Below, piece by piece: positions 52,645-63,480 of a stretch of 64,000 bases of DNA (positions within the stretch are counted from its first letter, which is position 1; each line of letters opens with the position of its first letter). The notes beneath the pieces were generated by a model. That model had not been told where the DNA came from. It worked only from the letters and a program-made list of their open reading frames with translations, and made no database searches. The DNA is from Cladochytrium replicatum (Eukaryota > Chytridiomycota > Chytridiomycetes > Cladochytriales > Cladochytriaceae). A program made the translations under genes and the position numbers. Location of the stretch: assembly GCA_025526935.1 (NCBI GenBank), contig JAHLKD010000139.1, positions 28,076-92,075 on the forward strand. Direction: 5' to 3'.

Positions 52645-52708
52645 CCCTCCCAGTCCTTTATCAATGTAAATGTTTGCTGACTGAGCTAAACAACGAGGAT
52701 CTACTAGT

Positions 52709-53017
52709 TCAGTCTTTCTTCATCTTGAGACAAGATTGACGGACTAAACCTAATGTGTAACAATGTCTGACAAACAGCTTGTAAGGAAGTGGTTTTGTGA
52801 AAATATCTGCAACGCACGGGAGTCGCTTCTGGGCTATTGATCTCTGATCGGTTGGAGTTGATTTTGAAAAAAACTTTGCACCATTTTCTTGAATGTGGGA
52901 CTTCTTGACCCTTTCCATTGCTTGTTTGGTGTCGTACTGTCCTGGTGTTGGTTTCCTTGTGATGGGATAACTAGACGAGGGATAGTGGTTTAGTGTTGGA
53001 TTCATCGGGTAGAGCAA
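52709..53017 (-). pseudogene. Ty1/copia RNase H C-terminal remnant
   Basis: The minus-strand frame contains VADIFTKPLPYKLFVRHCYT, which matches the conserved ADIxTKPL-like end of copia-type polyproteins, followed by LGL and a stop at 52709. Upstream the frame loses similarity, and the rest of the polyprotein is absent. It sits in the correct order and strand before the purine tract and LTR at 52263-52644. This is the 3' tail of a retrotransposon cut off by later insertions. Confidence 0.65.
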
Positions 53018-55096
53018 TGGGCTCTCTGAAAGCTGATGTAGTTCGAAGAGTCGCTGTATTGTGGTTTGTGAGCGATATTGTAAGACCCTGGACCCACTCC
53101 CGCTGTCGAAGTAGCACTTTCTGGCTTAATAAAGCTGCGAGACTGAATACTCTGATCAGTGTCGTTGTGCCAAACAGCTCTGCTGTGCTTCAGAAACAAA
53201 TCCAATGCCAAATCCTCGTCGCAAAAATGATTCTTGACATTCTACAGCAACCACGGTTCTACTTGCATGGTCTTTTTCATGGTATCCTGGCCCTGGAAGT
53301 TCGTCCTGTTTAGAAGACACTTGATATTTACATGAACACTTGTGTCTGTGTGGACAGTGTGATATTTACAAACAGAAACTCAACACATGCATGTATGGCA
53401 CACATTATTAATCTTGCAGCAAAGGATTTTATCTGTACATTTGGACCTGCAGGGGACACAGTCGCACATGTCCATTACTCTGGCGCTAATGTCGTAAACC
53501 TTCTTCGACAGCTAGTCAGAGGAATCCGGTCTTCTCCAAAACGACGAAGCTCATTAATTGAGTCGTGCCAATTTGTGAAACTGGTTCCACTATTACCAAT
53601 TATGGATGTGACAACTCACTGGAATAGCACGTTCTGTATGGTCAAACGAGCCTTACAGCTACGAGAGGCAATGGAAAAATACTGGATTGAAGATTCTTTG
53701 AAAGATTGGTCAATAAATCTAAAGCAATGGGAGGTCCTACAGAAGATCCGGGATGGTTTGAGTGCTTTCGAGGTTATATCAAAGGCAATTGAGGGGTCTA
53801 GATATCCAACACTTCAGCTTGTTATTCATTTTACAATGATCTTATCGATCAGTTGGAGGACCTAGAAGGAGGCAGAATTAGATGAAACTTTCACCAAAGC
53901 ATTTCGAAATGCACTAGATAAGCTGAGAATATAGCTTGTGTCATTGGCCCTCCCAGTTTAGTTCGTCGTCGCCCAGCCCTGCCATTGTTGCCGCAGCATT
54001 TTGTGGCATTTAGTGGCATTTAGTGGCCTTGCGACGGAGCTACATACTTGCTCACAAGCACTTTAAAGCTGTTTCTTCCTGTGCTGATCCTGATCCTGTT
54101 TCAGTTGAGTATTGTCGCTTCGAGAGTGACTGGCTATTGCGTGAGCGTTTCAAAGCTTTTCGTACTTGGTCGTAGGAAAGGATCAGGTCTCACCATAGTG
54201 CGGAAAGTCTGGGAGACTCACGGAAAATCAAGAACCGCAGGGTCTGCCACGAGTCAAATCGAGTCAAATATTTTGCTATATTTGACTCGTGACCATTTGT
54301 GGCTTCCTTTGATTTGACTCGCCAGTCAAATGCTGGACGCTCTATTTGACTCGCCAAATATTTGATATACCATTCTGTTGGACCACTCGTCAAATGCTTT
54401 CCAATAGTTGCTGCATTAATGCCAATTATGTGGCAAATTATGGAGGCTCCGACTCTGCTCTGCTTGGAAATCTTCTTTTTACTCTCCCTTCGGCATGTAG
54501 ACGTGTGCTGGAACAGCGACACTGACCCTCTTCAACAACTAACTACATGTCAAGTTTAAAGGCAGTCCATTACACGTTTTCGAATCCAAACCTGAGGCAG
54601 CAACGCTGGACTCAAAGGACTCGCTCCACCATTCCATCGTTTTCATTTGTAGAGAATGGCGAGCTGGCTGCTTTGGGATTTTGAAGAAGATTCTTTGGTT
54701 AGAAAATACGCACACTTCTTACTCCATTCCCCAATGCAAGTCCTTCCTCCAACTCTCAATGCTTTCCTCGCTCGACCGCCGTTCTCTGTCCCTCTGCATG
54801 GGCGAGCCGCTGTTCCACGTCTCTGACTCGCTCGCACACTTCTCGACCACAACCCCAACCAACTACAAATATTTGATTTTGAGTGGCAGAAAATTAGGTA
54901 TACCCACTGTCCTAGCAGAGAGTACAGCGTCGACCAAGACGTGGGTGACGCCAGGCAATTGAATTCACTCGATTGAGGGGTTTACAATATCTGTCCTAAC
55001 GTCAGAGTCTTGTCCGTGGGAGTGGGTACAGATTTGTACCCACTCGATGTCGATTTGCTTGGCCATACAAACAGTAGTCTATACCCGGGCGCACTG

Positions 55097-55405
55097 GCAC
55101 CCCATACAAGGCTAATGGAAGACATACACCACTATTGGAATATCGAGTCTGACGAGCTGGTACGGATGCGTACGTGATCCTACTGTGGCAGTCACGTGAC
55201 TGACTTTTTGAGGTCCATGCCTCTCAAACTTCTGAGTTGGTTTCCTGCTCAACCACACCTGTGCGCGACTAGCACCCCATTCACGGCTAATGTAAGTCAT
55301 ACACCGCTATTGGAATATCGAGTCTGACAAGCTGGTATGGATGCGTATTTGATCCTACTGTGGCGGTCACGTGACTGACTTTTTGAGGTCCGTACCTCGC
55401 AAACT
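55097..55405. repeat. Two 134-bp direct repeats
   Basis: Copies at 55097-55230 and 55272-55405 share GCACCCCAT, GGAATATCGAGTCTGAC, GATCCTACTGTGGC and GTCACGTGACTGACTTTTTG with scattered differences. The spacing is 175 bp. They lie just left of the tRNA-like sequence and probably form the body of a SINE. Confidence 0.8.
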
Positions 55406-55451
55406 ATTCAACCGCACCCCCGGCTGGCACCCGATACATTCGTAACTTAAA

Positions 55452-55523
55452 TGCTCCACGCAGGTTTCGAACCTGCAATCTCTTGAGTAGAGGCGTTGCT
55501 GTAACCAACTGAACTACTAGAGC
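55452..55523 (-). repeat. tRNA-derived SINE head (tRNA pseudogene)
   Basis: The minus strand reads as a 72-nt tRNA-like sequence. It has a box A match (TAGTTCAGTTGG), a box B match (GGTTCGAAACC), a perfect T-arm GCAGG-TTCGAAA-CCTGC, and largely pairing acceptor ends (GCTCTA... with ...TGGAGC). The anticodon arm pairs poorly and lacks U33, so it is not a functional tRNA. Its position next to the 134-bp direct repeats suggests a SINE transcribed leftward. Confidence 0.6.
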
Positions 55524-56221
55524 TCTTTGGTCTAGTGATTCCAGCCCTCTGTTACTAGCTGCTGTGTTGCAATTCTATCGGTCATCTCCAGTCGGTTATG
55601 GTTCATCTCCTTATTTTTCCGCTTGTCACAATGGTCTCATTGTTCCTATGCCTGTTGTGCCCCCGCTTCATCTGTTGATGTTGCATTTTCAGTCTTTAGC
55701 TGTTGCGCATAATGGACCCATTGAAATTTCGTTTGCCCCTGTCCGCAATTTGAAACTTTGTCACCCTTTGTTGCTACCCCCACACCAACATCTCCCAACA
55801 GTATGTCTTCGTTTGTTCCTGCTATATCGGCTTGGTCGCCTGTTTCCAAACCCCTGACCTTATTGTAGGAACTGTCGCGCGCCCATGTCTCCGTGTGTCT
55901 ACATTTGCGTGCTAGTTTGTCTGCTAGTTTTGATTTGGGCCCGCCTGACGATCCCTGCCTACCTCTTGACATTGCAATTGATATGCTTTCACCACAGCCG
56001 TTTTATCCTTCCCCTGCTTTTTCCCAGTGGGTTCTTGTTCTTCGTGCACTTAACCGCATTTGGTCAAACTGTCTTGGTTATGACCTAGTTTTGTCTCCCG
56101 CTCCTGATTCTATCTTGTCTGCTTTTGTTGATTTGGATATGCCTTAGTGTTTTGAAACATTTTACTCTTCCTACGGCGCGCACGGCTCCCCATGTGCTGC
56201 CAATTTACGCGTATTTTTACA

Positions 56222-56587
56222 CTTGTATTTGGATTTTGCACCAGCGGGTGATATGTATTGGTTGGACAGTAAATACATATTATGAAGTTCAAAAAAAAAT
56301 ATATCTTCCTCTGTTTTGCTTTCTTTATTTTCCTTATATGCGCGCGCTTCACTATGTGCTGGTCCATGACCATCTTGTAAGGCACTTCTGGTGTTTTTTA
56401 TTGTTATGCATTGTGTGTGCAAAATAAATAAATAATATTGTTCAAAAATATAAAACAATTACTTTTTGTTATGCATTTTATCATCAAAAGATATGTTGCT
56501 AAAAAAAAGGAAGAAACAATAGTTTTATGCTTGTATTTTAATTTTGCACCAGCGGGTGATATGTATTGGTTGGAAGTAAATACATAT
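56222..56587. repeat. Pair of ~58-bp direct repeats
   Basis: CTTGTATTT...TTTTGCACCAGCGGGTGATATGTATTGGTTGGA and the following AAATACATAT occur at about 56222-56280 and 56530-56587. They are nearly identical and separated by AT-rich DNA. Confidence 0.75.
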
Positions 56588-56689
56588 GAAGATTTTCAAA
56601 GAATCAATATGCTGAAATAATTATAATAACTATATTTAGAAATATGTTCAAGAATATCACTTTAAATCAGGTTTTACCAGAGACCACAG

Positions 56690-57010
56690 CGAAGACCGAG
56701 ATTCTGTTCATCACAATGGTTAAAAGTGGTGTTCGTACTTAGACAGAAGCTCTGATCTTTCATTCAGTGATGGATGCAGCCGTCAGACATGCTACAAGTT
56801 CTGTTCGTCGCCATGGTTTAAGTCCTGTTCGTTACTATGGTGCAAGCTCTGTTGGTCACTATGGTCCATCACTATGTGAAAAGTTCTGTTCATGACTTGC
56901 GACAAGTTCTGTTCATCATGATCGTTCATGTTGTGTTCCTCATTAGAAAAAGCTCTGATCTTCAAGCGGTGAAGATGTTGATGAACTTTTATCAATATCC
57001 TCTGGTTCTT
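56690..57010. repeat. Degenerate GTTCTGTTC-type tandem repeats
   Basis: Imperfect units such as AAGTTCTGTTCATCA and CACTATGGT recur every 20-35 bp. Open frames across them on both strands are by-products of the repeat and have no domain support. Confidence 0.6.
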
Positions 57011-57895
57011 CATTGTAGACATTGCCCTTATTTTGTTGTTATTTCGATCTCTTTGACCTGTATCCTAGGTAAGTCAAGTATCATTACAAGCCTGAAATTC
57101 CTACTTACCTCCTTTTTTCTTTTGGCATTTGCTTGATGTCTACCTCAAATTACAAGAACAATTAATGAAAGTCCAAGTTACAGCACAAACTGTTTAAGGG
57201 GGAATCGGGAGTGTAAGAGTATTAATGTTGGGTGGGGTCTGGAAACATATTACAACACACAATATTCGACAAATATTTGCCCAAGCCTTGCGGCCTATTT
57301 GCCAAATACGTAGGTACCATTTGTATTTGACAAATTGGCACCCCTATTTGCTCAAATCACATTTGAGCAAATCAGGGAGCTCCCCTCGATTTGACTCGCG
57401 CAAATAAGTGCAAATAAAATTTGACAAATCAAATAAACAATTTGACTCGTGGCAGACCCTGAAGAACAGTGGTGCCAATGTTTTGGAGACACGCCAGAAC
57501 TTCGACACAATTCAAGCGGAGCTTCCTGTGATAGACAGAAAAAAACAGACGCTGAATGCTTGAGAGCCATTGGATCCGTTTTCATCTGGCAAGAAGAGAT
57601 TCCTGAGGAAAAAGATGAACTGGATGGCTATCTTGGCGATCAGGTACTCCGAAGTATTGATTCTGATGGGAAGCCAATCAATATTATGGACTGGTGGAAG
57701 ACTTTTGGAAGTGTGAACTTTCCAGCCCTAAGCCAGATGGCAATGGACTATTTAGGAATACCAGCAACAAGCGACCAGTTGAACGAAAGTTTTCAGCTGG
57801 GGTTGATTTGGTACCTCCAACTTGCAATCGCCTTGCTCGTAGAACAGTAAATGCGTTGATGTGCCGTCATGACTGGTTGCATCAATTGAGTTGGG

Positions 57896-58240
57896 CAGGG
57901 CGTGTGCATTGATTCAGCACAGCGAGCACAAAGAGCTAGCAAGATTCAGGGAGATCACCGCTGCAATGGAAAGGGAGAAGCAGGCGGCTTCCCAGGAGAT
58001 TTCACAATGGAAATCACATGTGACTGCCCTGGAGGGAGAGCTTGCTGCTCTGAAATGACAAGGTGGTCAGAAGCTGCTATACCTGCGGTGCCAACATCAA
58101 CAGGAGGCCAACAAGCATCTCGTCGGCTATCAAGGGGATTGGCAGAATTCCGAAGGTACAACAAACCAGTTCTCCAACCAGTTCCCTTGCATTGCTTAGC
58201 CTCCAGCAGCACTGTCATACAGCTATCCTTTTGGTGAAAG
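57896..58240 (+). pseudogene. Coiled-coil ORF remnant
   Basis: One plus frame reads ELARFREITAAMEREKQAA then SQEISQWKSHVTALEGELAA before a stop near 58057. This is a clear helical, coiled-coil-like piece. It follows directly after the end of hAT copy 2. No start, family or full gene can be named; it is probably a captured or transposon-borne fragment. Confidence 0.35.
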
Positions 58241-58270
58241 AGGTCATCCACGGCATCTGCTAAGGATCGG

Positions 58271-58432
58271 CGGGTTTTAGGGTCTTTCGGGTCGGGTCCG
58301 GGTCCATTGACTAAATGTACCCGACCCGAGTGCCGGGTTTTCATGGAAAATTTTCGGGTCGGATCCGGGTCGGGTATCGGGTCCAGTAGGAAAACCCTTC
58401 TCGGGTCAAAAGTCAGACCCGAGTAAAACCCG
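58271..58432. mobile_element. GGGTC-rich miniature inverted-repeat element
   Basis: CGGGTTTTA (58271-58279) and TAAAACCCG (58424-58432) form perfect 9-bp ends. The 162 bp between are packed with GGGTC and GACCC (for example TCGGGTCGGGTCCGGGTC) and have no coding capacity. It can fold into a long imperfect hairpin. Confidence 0.55.
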
Positions 58433-58440
58433 ATGTGATA

Positions 58441-59100
58441 GAGAATCTAAAACGAAGCTATTGTTCTTTCTGTCCACGCGGACACTTTCCAAGAAGACGC
58501 AATATAAGTTTTGTATGTATCAAACAATTTTGCATCACAACGGACATCGAGGCATGTATTTTCTGTCCACCCGGACACTTTCTCAACTCATTGACGTACT
58601 TCAGTTATCTCTACCCAATACAACTAACCTCTCTATCAATGTTACTAGCAATAAGATTCTGTCCACCCGGACACTTTCTCAACTCATTGACGTACTTCAG
58701 TGATCTCTATCAGGTACAGCTAACCTCTCTACAAATACTACTAGCAATAGGATTCTGTCCACCCGGACACTTTCTCAACTCATTGACGGTACTTCAGTGA
58801 TCTCTACCCAATACAACTAACCTCTCTATCAATGTTACTAGCAATAGGATTCTGTCCACCCGGACACTTTCTCAACTCATTGACGGTACTTCAGTGATCT
58901 CTATCAAGTACAGCTAACCTCTCTAATAATGTTACTAGCAATAAGATTCTGTCCACCCGGACACTTTCTCAACTCATTGACGGTACTTCACTGATACTTC
59001 ACTGATCTCGATCAAGTACAACCAACCTCTCTACAAATACTACTTGTAATAGGATTCTGTCCAGGCGGTCGCTTTCTCAACTCCTGGACGGTACTTCAAC
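58441..59100 (+). repeat. ~95-bp tandem repeat array, forward orientation
   Basis: About five units contain CTGTCCACCCGGACAC followed by TTTCTCAACTCATTGACG and ACTAGCAATA. Starts are near 58563, 58658, 58755, 58850 and 58949, so the period is 95-99 bp. The first 110 bp match the transposon leader (CTTTCCAAGAAG). The array ends in a variant CTGTCCAGGCGGTCGC just before the transposase 3' end. Confidence 0.9.
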
Positions 59101-59990
59101 AGATGAACAGTCTAAACAACAATTTATATTTAAAAGAGTGGGTTATCATCAGTTGCTTCCAACTCTAATACCACATCAAAATCCTCGCCAAAATTATGCA
59201 CCTTTACAAAATCCTCACTAACATCACTTTTTGAATCTAGGGAATCATTTTTGAACGGTTCTTCAGCACTCAATTGATGCAACCAGTCATGACGGCACAT
59301 CAACGCATTTATTGTTCTTGGAGCAAGGCGGTTGCGAGTTGCAGGTACCAAATCAACCCCGGCTGAAAACTTTCGTTCGACTGGAGCGCTTGTTGCTGGT
59401 ATTCCTAAATAGTCCATTGCCATCTGGCTTAGGGCTGGAAAGTTCACACTTCCAACGGTCTTCCACCAGTCCATAATATTGATTGGCTTCCCATCAGAAT
59501 CAATACCGCGGAGTACCTGATCGCCAAGATAGCGATCCAGCTCATCTTTTTCCTCAGGAATCTCTTCTTGCCAGATGAAAACGGATCTAATGGCTCTCAA
59601 GCGTTCAGCGTCCGTTTTTTTCTGTCTATCACCGGAAGCTCCGCTCGAATCGTGTCGACGTTCTGGCGTGTTTCCAAAAACATCGGCACCACTGTTCTTG
59701 ATTTTCCGTGACTTATACGATTCCTCCCAGACTTTCCGCACTAGGGTGACCTGATCCCTTCCTACATCTTTCTCCCAAGCCTTTGAAAATCGATAATATT
59801 GATCCTTAAAACGAGGATCGAGTACCGTAGCAACTGCTAAACATGGGCTCTTAGCGATTGAGTAATATATTCTCAGCTTATCTAGTGCATTTCGAAATGC
59901 TTTGGTGAAAGTTTCATCTAATTCTGCATCCTCTAGGTCCTCCAGTTGATCGATAAGATCGTTGTAAAATGGAATAACAAGCGGAAGTGT
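59101..59990 (-). pseudogene. Partial duplicate of hAT transposase, C-terminal third
   Basis: The minus frame (stop at 59130) encodes the transposase C-terminus from PLVIPFYNDLIDQLEDLEDA to the acidic tail ELEATDDNPLF. It includes the dimerisation motif NFPALSQMAMDYLGIP. It is almost identical to 61013-61890. It has seven T at 59615-59621, which keeps the frame. At 59990 the transposase breaks off within GGAAGTGT and runs straight into the 95-bp array, so there is no N-terminus or start. It arose as a duplicate of the right-hand element. Confidence 0.85.
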
Positions 59991-61012
59991 CGGACACTTT
60001 CTCAACTCATTGACGGTACTTCAGTGATCTCTACCCAATACAACTAACCTCTCTATCAATGTTACTAGCAATACGATTCTGTCCACCCGGACACTTTCTC
60101 AACTCATTGACGTACTTCAGTGATCTCTACCCAATACAACTAACCTCTCTATCAATGTTACTAGCAATAAGATTCTGTCCACCCGGACACTTTCTTAACT
60201 CATTGACGGTACTTGAGTGATCTCTATCAAGTACAACTAACATCTCTATCAATGTTACTAGCAATAAAATTATGTCCACCCGGACACTTTCTCAACTCAT
60301 TGACGGTACTTCAGTGATCTCTATCAAGTACAGCTAACCTCTCTATCAATGTTACTAGCAATAAGATTCTGTCCACCCGGACACTTTCTTAACTCATTGA
60401 CGGTACTTGAGTGATCTCTATCAAGTACAAACTAACATCTCTATCAATGTTACTAGCAATAAGATTCTGTCCACCCTGGACACTTTCTCAACTCATTGAC
60501 GTACTTCAGTTATCTCTACCCAATACAGCTAACCTCTCTATCAATGTTACTAGCAATACGATTCTGTCCACCCGGACACTTTCTCAACTCATTGACGGTA
60601 CTTCAGTAATCTCTATCAGGTACAGCTAACCTCTCTACAAATACTACTAGCAATAGGATTCTGTCCACCCGGACACTTTCTCAACTCATTGACGGTACTT
60701 CAGTGATCTCTACCCAATACAACTAACCTCTCTATCAATGTTACTAGCAATAGGATTCTGTCCACCCGGACACTTTCTCAACTCATTGACGGTACTTCAG
60801 TGATCTCTATCAAGTACAGCTAACCTCTCTAATAATGTTACTAGCAATAAGATTCTGTCCACCCGGACACTTTCTCAACTCATTGACGGTACTTCACTGA
60901 TACTTCACTGATCTCGATCAAGTACAACCAACCTCTCTACAAATACTACTTGTAATAGGATTCTGTCCAGGCGGTCGCTTTCTCAACTCCTGGACGGTAC
61001 TTCAACAGATGA
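59991..61012 (+). repeat. ~95-bp tandem repeat array, forward orientation
   Basis: About ten units of the same repeat as at 58441-59100. The last several units and the TACTTCACTGATACTTCACTG variant are copied exactly from that array, showing that array and transposase end were duplicated together. Confidence 0.9.
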
Positions 61013-61035
61013 ACAGTCTAAACAACAATTTATAT

Positions 61036-63472
61036 TTAAAAGAGTGGGTTATCATCAGTTGCTTCCAACTCTAATACCACATCAAAATCCTCGCCAAAAT
61101 TATGCACCTTTACAAAATCCTCACTAACATCACTTTTTGAATCTAGGGAATCATTTTTGAACGGTTCTTCAGCACTCAATTGATGCAACCAGTCATGACG
61201 GCACATCAACGCATTTATTGTTCTTGGAGCAAGGCGGTTGCGAGTTGCAGGTACCAAATCAACCCCGGCTGAAAACTTTCGTTCGACTGGAGCGCTTGTT
61301 GCTGGTATTCCTAAATAGTCCATTGCCATCTGGCTTAGGGCTGGAAAGTTCACACTTCCAACGGTCTTCCACCAGTCCATAATATTGATTGGCTTCCCAT
61401 CAGAATCAATACCGCGGAGTACCTGATCGCCAAGATAGCGATCCAGCTCATCTTTTTCCTCAGGAATCTCTTCTTGCCAGATGAAAACGGATCTAATGGC
61501 TCTCAAGCGTTCAGCGTCCGTTTTTTTTCTGTCTATCACCGGAAGCTCCGCTCGAATCGTGTCGACGTTCTGGCGTGTTTCCAAAAACATCGGCACCACT
61601 GTTCTTGATTTTCCGTGACTTATACGATTCCTCCCAGACTTTCCGCACTAGGGTGACCTGATCCCTTCCTACATCTTTCTCCCAAGCCTTTGAAAATCGA
61701 TAATATTGATCCTTAAAACGAGGATCGAGTACCGTAGCAACTGCTAAACATGGGCTCTTAGCGATTGAGTAATATATTCTCAGCTTATCTAGTGCATTTC
61801 GAAATGCTTTGGTGAAAGTTTCATCTAATTCTGCATCCTCTAGGTCCTCCAGTTGATCGATAAGATCGTTGTAAAATGGAATAACAAGCGGAAGTGTTGG
61901 ATATCTAGACCCTTCGATTGCCTTTGATATAACCTCGAAAACACTCAAACCATCCCGGATCTTCTGTAGGACCTCCCATTGCTTTGGATTTATTGACCAA
62001 TCTTTCAAAGAATCTTCAATCCAGCATATTTTGTCCATTGCCTCTCGTAGCTGTAAGGCTCGTTTGACCATATAGAACGTGCTATTCCAGCGAGTTGTCA
62101 CATCGATAATTGGTAATAGAGGAACCAGTTTCACAAATCGGCACGAATCAATAAATGAGCTTCGTCGTTTTGGGGAAGACCGGATTCCTCTGACTAGCCG
62201 TCGAAGAAGGTTTATGACATTAACGCCGGAGTTATCGTCATTTGCGACTGTGTCCCCTGCGGGCGCGAATGTATCGATAAAATCCTTTGCTGCAAGATTG
62301 ATAATGTGTGCCATACACCGCATGTGTTGAGTTTCTGCAGACCACGCAATATCCCTATCTTCCAAGAGCGTCTCCAGCTTAGCACTCATGGTAAAGTTGT
62401 TTGAACCGTTGTCGGTTGTAATGCACAATAAGCGTTCACCCGATAGCATGCCAAATTCATCCAGACACTTGACAAGCTGACTAGCCATGGCGACGCCTTC
62501 ATGCTTTCCAACCATCGGAATCATCTGCAGCAGCAAGTCCTGCGGCTCCCATTCTTTCGTGATGAAGTGGGCAGTAATTCCAAGAAAAGAAATCTGGTTC
62601 TTCGATGTCCAACAGTCAGCTGTTATTGATACTTTTGAAGGCGAACCAACAATCAGACCTTTAATGAGCTCCTTCTGCCTATCGTAAAGATCCATCTCCT
62701 TTTGCTTCACTGCTTTTGCCGTCTTTGGTGTATAGTTTGGCTGAAAAGTCTTCAGCATGCTGACAAAGAACTCGTTCTCCACAACAGTAAAAGCCTGATT
62801 GTCTGCAGCAATCCAGTCCAAAATCGACCGCCACGCTACGTCTGGATTGAACACAAAGTTTTGCTCCTTCTCCTGCGAGCCGAAATTCAATGTCTGTTGT
62901 CCCTTGGGGACGATGTCCAACAGTCCAAGCGACCTGGCAATACTTCCATGGTGGTTTTTCAGATGCCGGAGGAAGTTTTTTGTTGATCCCGTCTTATCGA
63001 CCTTCTGGCTCCACTTGCATTTCGCAACCAAACATGTTCTCAGACCATTATCAACCTTATAGTAATCCTTCGCTATGCCGCCTCGACTACCTCTACAGTC
63101 CGACATGCTATCAACATCTGCGTCTGATGAAAGCATTGATGGTTGAACTGATCCAGCTGCAGGCTCCTGTCGCACTGAAGAGTCAGCAAAACTAACGTCG
63201 GCAGGAAGCTGTGGTGCATGCTGAGAAGCCGGGCCCAACTCGCTGGAGTCATTGGAAGAAGATGTGGAGCTCGGCTCTCGAGCGCTGTTGTTGCCACAGT
63301 GTCCTGATACACGTCTGCGTTTGTCCTGCATGATGTTCCCCTCGCTGGACGCCTCTGAAATTTGGGGGGCTGGCAGACTTCGCTTCCGTGTGTCAAGCGG
63401 ATGACTGTCCACTAGTCTTTGGCTTGCGTCGGACGCTGCCTTACGCTTTGGTTTAACAAAGGCGGCGTCCAT
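61036..63472 (-). pseudogene. hAT-family transposase, near full length with one frameshift
   Basis: hAT transposases cut and paste DNA, leaving 8-bp target duplications. The first frame runs from ATG 63472 to about 61520 and the second to the stop at 61036. A basic/Ser-rich N-terminus is followed by a BED-type zinc finger (CLVAKCKWSQKV with HLKNHH), and ITADCWTSKNQISFLGITAH at the start of the RNase-H-like core. Further core parts are LCITTDNGSNN and DVTTRWNSTFYMVKRAL. The C-terminal dimerisation region is WWKTVGSVNFPALSQMAMDY with ERKFSAG. A run of eight T at 61521-61528, against seven in the two other copies, shifts the frame and joins the core wrongly. Otherwise the copy looks young. Confidence 0.9.
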
Positions 63473-63480
63473 TTTTGCTG

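Larger units (their letters stand above)
54238..57461. mobile_element. Nested non-autonomous hAT-like element with perfect 22-bp TIRs
   Basis: The left end CAGGGTCTGCCACGAG... (54238-54259) is the exact reverse complement of the right end (57440-57461) over 22 bp. Flanking 8-bp target copies are AAGAACCG (54230-54237) and AAGAACAG (57462-57469), one mismatch apart. The uninterrupted sequence is visible in the 59.7-kb copy. Both ends carry subterminal repeats of TTTGACTCG/CGAGTCAAA. No transposase frame is present. The interior is a patchwork of a tRNA-derived SINE-like piece, direct repeats and low-complexity DNA. Eight-base target duplications and CAGGG ends fit the hAT superfamily. Confidence 0.85.
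53373..57895 (+). mobile_element. hAT transposon copy 2, truncated and interrupted
   Basis: Transposase pieces run on the plus strand. 53395-53930 includes MAHIINLAAKDF, WNSTFCMVKRALQLREAMEK and VLQKIRDGLSAFEVISKAIE, followed by an unrelated piece (about 53932-54172). 54175-54237 resumes with part of the QVTLVRKVWE region. After the nested element, 57462-57895 carries VFIWQEEIPEEKDELDGYLG and NFPALSQMAMDYLGIP. The 5' third and arrays are missing: the copy begins at CAGAAACTCAACACATG, next to the copia remnant. The dimerisation motif is frameshifted just after GIPATS (near 57774). The copy is inactive. Confidence 0.8.

Noticed and set aside
56837-57136. Hydrophobic plus-strand frame in the nested element
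   Set aside because: It lies over degenerate short tandem repeats and its composition follows from them.
54238-57461. Possible captured host gene inside the nested element
   Set aside because: Frames at 55564-55857 and 55893-56147 have no recognisable domain and are not joined by convincing introns.
59101-59990. Independent small gene encoding the hAT dimerisation domain
   Set aside because: It has no start codon context, ends abruptly in the repeat array, and is a near-exact copy of part of the neighbouring transposase.
58441-61012. Regular repeats with similar spacing, CRISPR-like at first sight
   Set aside because: The whole ~95-bp unit is repeated with no unique spacers, the genome is eukaryotic, and no cas-like genes are present. 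It is a minisatellite tied to a transposon.
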